From the NCBI RefSeq assembly GCF_000715075.1, contig NC_134095.1, positions 61,066,419-61,130,418 on the forward strand: a DNA stretch of 64,000 nt. Reading direction: 5' to 3'. Every line of letters starts with the position of its first letter. The stretch's first letter is position 1. The position numbers and the translations under genes are program-made. The notes beneath the pieces were generated by a model that was not told the origin of the DNA, did not search any database, and worked only from the letters and a program-made list of their open reading frames with translations. The stretch comes from Nicotiana tabacum. Lineage: Eukaryota; Streptophyta; Magnoliopsida; Solanales; Solanaceae. Of this stretch, positions 55,191 to 64,000 are shown piece by piece.

Positions 55191-56162
55191 TGTTATTAAG
55201 TATGTATTTGTAAATAATGATTCTGGAAATTAGAACGTTAGCTGATAAACGTAAATATAAATGATATAAATGAACCAAAAATTAATTCGAGCCCACTGAA
55301 TTCACAGTGTTTCCTTAAGGAATTTAATCTCCTCCTAGTACCCAAGGTTATGGAATATTTCCTCCCAGGATAGAACGAATTACACACTGATGTAGCGGTA
55401 CTTCAAACCCCAGTATTTCAGCGAACACAAAGTTCGGCAGCAAATCACACTTACGGTTGCTTTGTTTGTAGTTTAAAACAATACAGAACAAGGGAGGAGA
55501 ACTTAGAAGTCGAATGGAAATTCTGAGAGGAAGGATTGCAAATTATAGCCAACGTTGAGTTTTCGGTGAAGAGAACATCAATAGCTCTCAAGTCTGTTTT
55601 GGTGTGTTTTTCTCCAACTGTTGTTGTTCATATTTATAGCAGTCAGTTGTGAGACCCGCCCCTCTCCATGGTAGAGCATGCACTAGCTTGTTATGGAGCA
55701 AGCCATGGTGGAGCATGCACTATCTTGTTATGGAGCAAGCACTTAGCCATGGTGGGAGGAGCACTAGGCGGCTGCTATTGCAACTGGTGGTACAATACAC
55801 GGATTGGAACATATCCGTTACAAACACGGATAATATTACGTTAATATCTACTATTAACAAATAAATTTGGTCTAAAAAATTAATCAATCAATCGATCATT
55901 TGACCAAATCCAAATCCAAATCCGAAGCCGAAGCCGAGCCGAGTGAGCGAGCGACGACGCGAGGCTTGCCTTCTTCTTAACTCTTTAAGAGCTACATGAA
56001 GTGCATTTGTATATAAACCCAGCAAACTCCTTTTCCTCTACCAATGAGGGACAATGTCTCATTAAAATGAGAGGGAAACTTAAAATTTTACTCAAAATTT
56101 TCATTTCCCTCCATTTATCATTCTCCCTCTTTTTAATACCTTTCTATATTAAAAAGAAACTC
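55191..56162 (-). repeat. Copia LTR3
   Basis: Begins TGTTATTAAG and is preceded by the copied gene flank with GAGTA. It has an insertion near 55818 (gttacaaacacggataatat). The inner border keeps the complement of a GTGGGGGA purine tract. Confidence 0.85.
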
Positions 56163-56717
56163 CCCCACATGAATGGGGAATGGCTATATCACGGAAGTAT
56201 GCATGAAAAACTTGTGTGATTTGCAAGCAAGGATTAATTGCATCTGGATAAGTAGGTTTCCCTTTGAACTTTCCGTAGTGAACTTATGTCGGATATACTC
56301 GGTCAATCGGTAGATTTGATATCTTTGAACCGTCGAACTTTAGTGTATACCTAGACAACCATAAGTCACACAATCAACCTTAACTGTCTTCGGTTCTCAT
56401 TGTTGTGTTCGTTTTAGCCATGAACACTGCCTGGTTTCATAAGTGCATAGAGAATTGGCCTTACAAAATTCTCCTTGAAGCGGCTAACACTTCACACTTA
56501 CATAGGTGATTCCTAAACGTGTCATCCCGTAGATATACTATTTAATATACCCCGTATCAAATTTAGAAATCATTAAAAAGCCTTAATGCTTTATCCTTGG
56601 TACTGAACATTGTCTCATCACGAGAATGGACTAAAAAAATTTTGTTGACAATGTTGAACCGTCATTAATGACTTTGTTTGATCTCCTTGAACCTAGATCT
56701 TGGGATCTCCAGTCTTC

Positions 56718-58378
56718 TAGGTAGAGTTACCGCCACAATGACTTGTTCTCGGCCATAGTCTCATTCCCCTCGATGATTTCTCAACTACCTCTCTAGTTAG
56801 GCCTTTTGTAAGTGGATCCGACACATTATCACTTGACCTTACATAGTCAATCGTGATAATTCATCTAGAGAGTAGTTGCCTAACGGTTTTATGTCTTCGT
56901 CGTATATGACGAGATTTATTGTTATACATAACGCTCCCAGCCCTTCCAATTGCTGCTTGGCTATCACAATGTATGCATATTGGTGCCAACGGTTTGGGCC
57001 AAAATGGAATGTGTTCCAAGAAAATCCGGAGTCATTCAGCTTCTTCACCGGCTTTATCTAAGGCTATGAACTCAGCCTCCATTGTAGAGCGGACAATACA
57101 TGTTTGTTTGGACGACTTCCAAGATACCGCTCCTCCACCAATAGTGAATACATATCCACTTGTGGACTTCGAATCAGTTGAACCGGTGATGCAATTTGCA
57201 TCACAATATCCTTCAATCACCGCAGGATATTTATTGTAGTGCAAATCAAAGTTTTGGGTATGTTCTAAATATCCCAAAACTCGTTTCATTGTCATCCAAT
57301 GAGATTGACCTGGATTGCTCGTGTATCGGTTCAGTTTACTTATAACAAAAGCTATATCTGGTCGTGTACAATTCATGATGTACATTAACCATCCCAACAC
57401 ACGAGCATAATCCAATTGTGATATGTTTTGGCCTTTGTTCTTTGCTAATGCAAGATTCACGTCAATTGGAGTCTTTGCAACTTTAAAGCCTAAGTGCTTG
57501 AATTTTTCAAGTACTGTCTTAATATAATGAGATTGTGACAATGCCAGACCTTGAGGAGTCTTTTGGATCTTAATCCCCAGAATTAAATCCGCAACTCCCA
57601 AGTCCTTCATATCAAACTTGCTAGTTAGTATACGCTTAGTCGCATTTATGTTGGCAATGTCATTACTCATTATCAGCATATCATCCACATATAGGCAAAC
57701 AATGACTATGTGATTTGGAACATTTTTAATGTACACACATTTATCACATTCATTTATCTTAAAACCATTTGACAATATTGTTTGGTCAAATTTCGCATGC
57801 TATTGTTTGGGTGCTTGTTTTAGTCCGTAGAGGGAATTAACAAGTCTACATACCGTCTTTTCTTTACTTGGAACTACAAACCCTTCAGGTTGTTCCATGT
57901 AAATTTCTTCCTCCAAATCTCCATTTAAGAAGGCTGTCTTTACGTCCATTTGATAAATTTCAAGACCATAAACTGCAGCTAAAGCTACTAGCATTCGTAT
58001 GGACGTAATTCTCGTCACTGGAGAATATGTATCAAAGTAGTCAAGACCTTCTGGTTGTCTATACCCTTTGACAACAAGTCTTGCTTTAAATTTATCAATA
58101 GTGCCATCATCTTTCATTTTTCTTTTAAAAATCCATTTACACCCCAAAGGTTTATTTCCAGGAGGAAGATCAACCAATTCCCATGTATGGTTGTTCAATA
58201 TGGATTCTATTTCACTATTGACTGCCTCTTTCCAGAACAATGATTCCGAATAAGACATAGCTTCTTTAAATGTTCGAGGCTCATTTTCCAATAAGAAAGT
58301 CACAAAATCTGGTCCAAACGAAGTAGACGTTCTTTGACGTTTACTACGTCTTGGATCCTCCAGATAAAATGTACTTTC
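56718..58378 (-). pseudogene. Copia internal 3: RT-RNase H, broken
   Basis: From the integrase tail/RT start (DPRRSKRQRT) at the junction, through [34 protein letters not shown] and [11 protein letters not shown], where the next Trp codon is TAG (about 57797). It continues with [10 protein letters not shown], then RNase H with a second Trp-to-stop change (TGA, about 57030). It ends at the same stop position as the other copies. Confidence 0.88.
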
Positions 58379-58707
58379 TTTTGTTTAAATGAATGAAAAT
58401 GTCAATAACTTCTCGTATATAATTTTTCTTAACTTATACTAGTATTTAAATTATATGTTTAAATTACCTTTGTCATCTTATAAGGCTATCACACTTTTAA
58501 ACTGACAAATACTCTCCATTTTTCAGAATTGTATGCTTTTTATCTTATTAATTTATTTTGTGCAAAATTTTTGTTGTCTTCTTATCTCAAGTTGAATAAT
58601 CAAAGCGTATATATGAAAAATAGGTAGTATATTATTATAATTGTAAACCTTCTTTTAGTTACTCTACCTCTCCAGGTAGGGATACGGGCAGTGACGGATG
58701 TAGAGTA
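58379..58707 (+). repeat. Duplicated 3' flank of the zinc-finger gene, copy 2
   Basis: Matches 45541-45869 (gtttaaatgaatgaaaatgt onward to GAGTA); only non-coding flank is included. The junction with copia sequence is within a shared ctttt run and differs in position from the junction at 54667. Confidence 0.88.
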
Positions 58708-59670
58708 TGTTATTAAGCCTGTATTTGTAAATAATGATTCTGGAAATTAGAACGTTAACTTATAAACGTAAATATAAATGATATAAATGAACCAGAAATT
58801 AATTCGAGCCCACTAAATTCACAGTGTTTCCTTAAGAAATTTTATTCCCTCCTAGTACCCAAGGTTATGGATTATTTGCTCCCAGGATAGAACGAATTAC
58901 ACACTGGTGTAGCGGTACTTCAAACCCCAGTATTTTAGCGAACACAAAGTTCGGCAGCAAATCACACTTACGGTTGCTTTGTTTGTAGTTTAAAACAATG
59001 CAGAACAAGGGAGGATAACTCAGAAGTCGAATGGAAATTCTGAGAGGAAGGAATGCAAATTATAGCCAACGTTGAGTTTTCGGTGAAGAGAAGATCAATA
59101 GCTCTCAATTCTGTTTTGGTGTGTTTTTCTCTAACTGCTACTGTTCATATTTATAGCAGTCAGTTGTGAGACCCGCCCCCTCTCCATGGTGGAGCATGCA
59201 CTAGCTTGTTATGGAGCAAGCCATGGTGGAGCATGCACTAGCTTGTTATGGAGCAAGCACTTAGCCATGGTGGGAGGAGCACTAGGCGGCTTCTATTGCA
59301 ACTGGTGGTACAATACACAGATTGGAACATATCCAATTAATATCTACTATTAACAAATAAATTTGGTCCAAAAAATTAATCAATCAATCGATCATTTGAC
59401 CGAATCCGAAGCCAAGTCGAAGCCGAAGCCGAAGCCGTAGCCGAGCCGAGCGACAACGACGGCGCAAGGCTTGTTTTCTTCTTAACTCTTTAAGAGATAC
59501 ATGAAGTGCATTTGTATATAAACCCACCAAACTCCTTTTCCTCTACCAATGAGGGACAATGTCTCATTAAAAGGAGAGAGAAATTTAAAATTTTACTCAA
59601 AATTTTCATTCCCTCCATTTCCCATTCACCCTCTTTTTAATACCTTTCTATATTAAACAGAAACTCAACA
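58708..59670 (-). repeat. Copia LTR4 (outer right LTR)
   Basis: 963 bp, complete TGTTATTAAG...ACTCAACA, followed by TSD GAGTA. It is the only LTR keeping both terminal dinucleotides, so it defines the true LTR ends. Confidence 0.88.
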
Positions 59671-59843
59671 GAGTATAGTTACTGGGTTCCCGGGAACCCG
59701 GTAACTTTTGCGGAGACCCTGTATTTTTATTAAAAAATTCATTAAATATCTATTAATATATAATTGTGAACCCAATTATTATTGTATTCTAATTTAAGAT
59801 TACAATAGGAACCCATAAACTTCAAATTCTAGATCCGCCTCTG
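59671..59843. mobile_element. hAT-like MITE, right part
   Basis: gttcccgggaaccc and the terminus ctagatccgcctctg belong to a common plant 'ggatccgcctctg' element. The left part is at 45851-45869. The copia array separates the two halves by 13.8 kb. Confidence 0.75.
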
Positions 59844-59851
59844 GATAGGGG

Positions 59852-59916
59852 TAAGGTCTGCATACATACTACTCTCCCCAGACCCCACATATGGGATTAT
59901 ACTGGGTATGTTGTTG
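59852..59916 (+). repeat. RTE LINE 3' tail, right part
   Basis: taaggtctgcatac, ctccccagaccccacat, gggattatactgggtatg and (ttg)n are the standard plant RTE 3' end. It ends at the TSD copy 59917-59937. Confidence 0.8.
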
Positions 59917-60053
59917 TTGTAAACCTTCTTTTAGTTAAACTTTAGATAACTATAAATGCCATAAGCATTCCAGAAGAATTTATTTTAAATATTTTTTAAA
60001 ATATATTTTTTAATCAAAGACAAGCAAGTTAATTAGATGCTCCATTAGTAATG

Positions 60054-60586
60054 CCAGGGGTGTACATGAACCGGGTTAGTTCGGTTTTTTCTAAACCAAA
60101 CCAAACCAACTTTATCGGTTTGGATTGATTGGGTTTTTCGGGTTTTCGAGTTTTTTTTGTTACATGAATATTATTTCAATCTTACTTTGTTAAAATTATA
60201 GATAAAGCTTTGATAAGTGAATATATGTTTAGTAAATATGGAAAAAAAATTGACAAACATATGATCTATTAAAATATTCTAATGAGAGAATTTTTTTAGT
60301 AACACATGATAGCTATTTTCTTAGTCGTCTAACAATAATTTTTCGTTAATTTACGCTTTCAAGGTTAATACATGAGAGGATCCCAAATATTTCTACATTT
60401 TCTAAAGAAAATTCATTATAAAGTCTTAAAAATATAAATAAAATTTATATATTTATATGTTTGTTTGGTTCAGGTTTTTTTACTTAATACCAAACTAAGT
60501 CAAACCAAACCTAGTTGGGTTTTTTAATCAGTTTGGTTTGATTTTTCGGTTTGGTACGGTTTTTCGGTTCGGTTTGAACACCCCTA
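60054..60586. mobile_element. hAT-like MITE
   Basis: Starts ccaggggtgtacatgaaccg and ends ggtttgaacacccct. The interior is rich in inverted cggttcgg / ccaaaccaaacc phrases. Flanking agtaatg at 60047-60053 and 60587-60593 supports an insertion (7-8 bp TSD). Confidence 0.65.
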
Positions 60587-60593
60587 AGTAATG

Positions 60594-61789
60594 GTTTACA
60601 TACTCCCAATTTTGAAATGTACGGAGTTCAATTTTATTGTGGTATCAAGATAAGAGTTAAATTTGGTAAGTATAAATGTATTAACCTTTATAAGATTCCA
60701 AATTATCATTAAATCAAGTGCAAATTGGTTGAACTGTTCTGTGCTATCCGCCTCTCCCTTTTACAATTGTCCCTCTGAACAAATTAATTAGGAAATCGAT
60801 ATCATCGGCAGGAAATATTATAACGCATATTTTAGAAATCAAATGCAAAATAATTCTCCAAATCGCAAGGTGAATTTTTGAAAATTAAATTAGATTTCTC
60901 ATTTAGTACTCTCTTTGCGTTACTATAACTTTAATTTTACCCTACATAATTTAACTTCTAGCGAACCAAATTATATAATTAATTCACAGTACCCAACCAC
61001 CGAGTAGGCTAATTTACCCTCAACTCAATAATTTGGGATTACCTATGTAATGGGTAGTGCAATTGCATCATCAATAGACCCATTTGACCTGCCCATATAA
61101 TTTGAAATATTTGCACGTCAGGTTTAATTATTTATTAATGTTAAAAATAAAATTAAGTTAGTAAAAGTATGCACTTCCTAACCGTTTAAACTTTTAGATG
61201 AAATAATTGTACGTATCGTAGACAAATTTTGGATTCGAATCTTGCCGTCACCTATTATCAAAAGAATTTTACGTGTGCTTGGCCATGAAGAAGAATCAGG
61301 TATGCACGTGATGAGCCGTGCTTAAGTGCACTCTATCTCAAGTTATCAATTTTAGACTTAGAGATTATCCCTTTGTTGACCAAAAGGCACAAATTTCGAG
61401 GAGGTGTTCTTGCTTCATCCAGGAGTCATGAGAAGCTTTAAAGATGAGAATCCCATGGTCAAAATTCACAATCTCTATTTAAATATAAAATTCTTAGGTC
61501 AAATCCCAAGTGTTTGGATAAAAAAGGGCCCCAAATCCGACTAACCCTTAAAATGTTGATTCAACCAAACCATTTCAAACATCACTTAATTTATCAAACA
61601 TAGTCATAAACCATGCATATATAGGAACACATGTAACGGCAGAAATTCATATATACAATTAGTAGGAGCTATCGTGGCCAACGGATGGCCGGATAGAAGA
61701 GGAGTTTTTGTTAGTTTATTCATTTAGTTTTTCCAAGTGTTTTTCTTGTTCTTTCTTCGTCTAACAGTAAAACTAATGCTAATTTTCTC
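60594..61789. other. AT-rich spacer, nothing recognised
   Basis: No supported coding region, RNA gene or terminal repeat was seen on either strand. Confidence 0.45.
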
Positions 61790-61985
61790 TATGATTGCAG
61801 GTTTTTGCACGCCACATTGGGCCAACCAGATGTTAGGCATGTCTATCTTGAAGAAAATCAAGTGGCGCACACACTGGTGCAGTTTGGGAACAAATGTAAC
61901 TCGCATATTGATGTTGAGTGTGACGAACACTTCTGGAGTAAACCATCTTTATTTGCTTTCTTTACTTTCTGTAAAAACTTACTAG
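61790..61985 (+). pseudogene. RNase H-like (RVT_3 type) fragment
   Basis: After a splice-acceptor-like ttgcag at 61795-61800, one frame reads ATLGQPDVRHVYLEENQVAH, then TLVQFGNKCNSHIDVECDEH. [IV]RHVYxExNxVAHxLxxxG is the C-terminal signature of RNase H domains found in plant LINEs and related host proteins. Catalytic residues further upstream are not visible, so this is a fragment. Confidence 0.5.
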
Positions 61986-62292
61986 GGATTGTTTGGTTAA
62001 AATCAATCCCGCACTGTAATAACTTTCTTTGCATAATAATAAATTCAGCCTCTTCTAGCGAAAAAAACTTTTAAGAACCATATTCAAGTCAGGGTCCACC
62101 GATAGACTAACGTGAGATTGTCTTTCATGAGTGCCATCAAGGCATGCAATTGGATACCAACTACTACAGGTTGAGGTATTCATGGACCAAGAAATGCATG
62201 GGGAAAGTACCCTCCTATGATAGAGTCCGGAACCAAAATGTGGTTCTTTTGGACTCAAACTACAAAAATAAGTGGTAAAAAATAAAGACCTT

Positions 62293-62470
62293 TTTATATA
62301 TAGCGCCATAATACCTGGCGCTATATACTAACAGTAACGACACCGTTAAGGTATAGCGCCAGGTATTGTGACGTTATGCTGTAAAAGCTGACATGGCCAG
62401 ATATAGCGCCACAATACCTGGCGCTATATATACAACATTAATGTATAGCGCCAGGTATATACAGCATTAC
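62293..62470. repeat. Cluster of TATAGCGCC palindromes
   Basis: tatagcgcca and its complement tggcgctata pair at 62296-62328 and again at 62401-62429. Single tatagcgccaggtat units stand at 62352-62366 and 62443-62457. Each full unit can form a 10-bp stem with a 7-10 nt loop. The GC-rich cores stand out from the AT-rich surroundings. Confidence 0.75.
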
Positions 62471-62554
62471 GATATCAAGCTATTGATAATTATGTATAGT
62501 CGCGTCCATGTCGTCAACTGTAAACTATCATTAAACTATCATTAATAATTATGT

Positions 62555-62602
62555 GTTTTTTATTATAATTTAAATTCATATTTTTTAATAACTTAATTGT
62601 AC

Positions 62603-62652
<50 letters not shown>

Positions 62653-62794
62653 ATGTTTTTATTATAATTTAAATTCATATTTTTTAATAACTTAATTATA
62701 CGATATATTAAGGATCAGTGACACCAAACTATCATTAATAATTATGTATTTTTATTATAATTTAAATTCATATTTTTTAATAACTTAATTGTAC

Positions 62795-62854
<60 letters not shown>

Positions 62855-62904
62855 TGTTTTTTTTTTATAATTTAAATTCATATTTTTAAATAACTTAATT
62901 GTAC

Positions 62905-62962
<58 letters not shown>

Positions 62963-63177
62963 AAACTCATATTTTTTAATAACTGTAAATTCATATTTTT
63001 TAATTATGTATTTTTTTTATAATTTAAATTCATATTTTTTAATAACTTAATTGTACAAATTATATATATATGGGTTCAGGGCTCGATATTTTGAGGACCA
63101 GTGACACCAAACTATCATTAATAATTATGTGTTTTTATTATAATTTAAATTTATATTTTTTAATAACTTAATTGTAC

Positions 63178-63225
<48 letters not shown>

Positions 63226-63274
63226 GTGTTTTTATTATAATTTAAATTCATATTTTATAATAACTTAATTGTAC

Positions 63275-63343
<69 letters not shown>

Positions 63344-63405
63344 ATGTGTTTTTATTATAATTTAAATTCATATTTTTTAATAACTTAATTGTACAAATTA
63401 CTATT
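62555..63405. repeat. Tandem AT-rich repeat with (TA)n arms, about eight units
   Basis: Each unit has tttattataatttaaattca, then tattttttaataacttaatt and gtacaaatta, followed by a (TA)n run of about 5 to 35 units. Two units are separated by a shared 'gtgacaccaaactatcatta' segment (62706-62735 and about 63091-63122). Variable TA length makes this a probable unstable locus. Confidence 0.85.
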
Positions 63406-63504
63406 TATGTGTGTTGATACAATTATTAACTTAATTGTACAAAGTTTGTATTTTCAACTACCAATATAAGATACTTAAACAAAAGGAATTCTAAGCTAAA
63501 ATAC

Positions 63505-63604
63505 TACACATTACTACTCTACAAGGCTCTAAATTCTACTACGCTATAAGGGTCTACGTTTTACTACGCTAAAAAGGTCTGGATTTTACTACGCTAAAAA
63601 ATAA
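63505..63604. repeat. Short tandem repeat 'tactacgcta'
   Basis: Four spaced units of about 28 bp, of the form ggtct-gattttactacgctaaaa, the first two degenerate. Followed to the window end by AT-rich sequence with nothing recognised. Confidence 0.6.
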
Positions 63605-64000
63605 TCTAAACTAATCATAAACAACAAATAAATTTAATTGCAAATAAAATACAAAACGGAATGAAAAAACATATATATAAATCAGGATATTAACAGACAA
63701 ATTTATTTTACTAATTTATATTTTTAGAAAACACTAATATTAAATCCGGATAAATTTAATATGCTAGTTTCGAAAAAAAACACAAACCGAAATAGAACAC
63801 ATTCAAATCAAATAATATACATTATTATAAATGTTTCAACTTAAAATAAATCAAAATACCTCGATTTAGAATTTTGGCAAAGCAAAAAGATTGAAATTTT
63901 GACTACGGAATTGTGAATCAACAATAGCACGAAACTCTACTCGAATGTGGGACCCTTTTTCTTCGAGTTTTATGTGTCGGGGGGACCCAATTTTTTTTTT

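Larger units (their letters stand above)
45870..59670 (-). mobile_element. Ty1/copia tandem array: four LTRs, three internal regions
   Basis: Minus-strand copia element. The outermost LTR ends are flanked by an exact 5-bp TSD, GAGTA (45865-45869 and 59671-59675), so one insertion founded the array. Order on the plus strand: LTR1, internal 1 (complete length), LTR2, internal 2 (partial), zinc-finger 3' copy, LTR3, internal 3 (partial), zinc-finger 3'-flank copy, LTR4. The copies are very similar, so the amplification is recent relative to the insertion. All coding regions carry stops or frameshifts except the RT-RNase H frame of internal 2. Confidence 0.88.

Noticed and set aside
62055..62309. 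84-residue minus-strand frame
   Set aside because: No domain recognised; overlaps the start of the palindrome cluster.

Overview
This is a plant nuclear genome window, most likely from Solanaceae. The evidence is two split plant genes with GT-AG introns, an Au-type SINE, a second tRNA-derived SINE, Helitron ends, an Ogre/Tat-type LTR element with an Arg-tRNA primer site and RTE-type LINE remnants. Only two host genes are convincing: a biotin protein ligase (HCS1-like) on the minus strand at 1996-15771, and a C2H2-like zinc-finger protein gene on the plus strand at 43092-45483. Almost everything else is mobile DNA and its debris.

Layout. 1-1995 lies downstream of HCS1. 1996-15771 holds HCS1, with eight exons found and introns filled by a SINE, a G-rich minisatellite, a Helitron, a 10-bp-TSD MULE-like MITE nested in another MITE, and a second SINE. 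One 46-nt exon demanded by phase and homology was not found. 16268-34078 is a pol-less Ogre/Tat-like element with LTRs of 4.6 and 4.8 kb, broken ORF1 and gag, an integrase-tail scar, a 57-bp minisatellite of about 21 units and a 55-68 nt motif present four times. Its right copy runs past the LTR end into primer-site and leader sequence, and no TSD was seen. 34556-36712 is a 5'-truncated RTE-type LINE. 37187-39640 has two MITEs and a broken transposon ORF. 43092-45483 is the zinc-finger gene.

45803-59937 is a four-layer nest. An RTE tail with a 21-bp TSD contains a hAT-like MITE with an 8-bp TSD. The MITE was hit by a Ty1/copia element with TSD GAGTA, and that element then became a tandem array of four LTRs and three internal regions. 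Two array junctions carry copies of the 3' end or 3' flank of the adjacent zinc-finger gene. 60054-64000 has a hAT-like MITE, an RNase H-like fragment, a cluster of TATAGCGCC palindromes and an array of AT-rich repeats with (TA)n arms.

The two genes have no evident functional link. I saw no new enzymatic or defence system. The most unusual signals are the copia/zinc-finger array, the fourfold motif in the Ogre-like element, the right end of that element, and the missing HCS1 exon.
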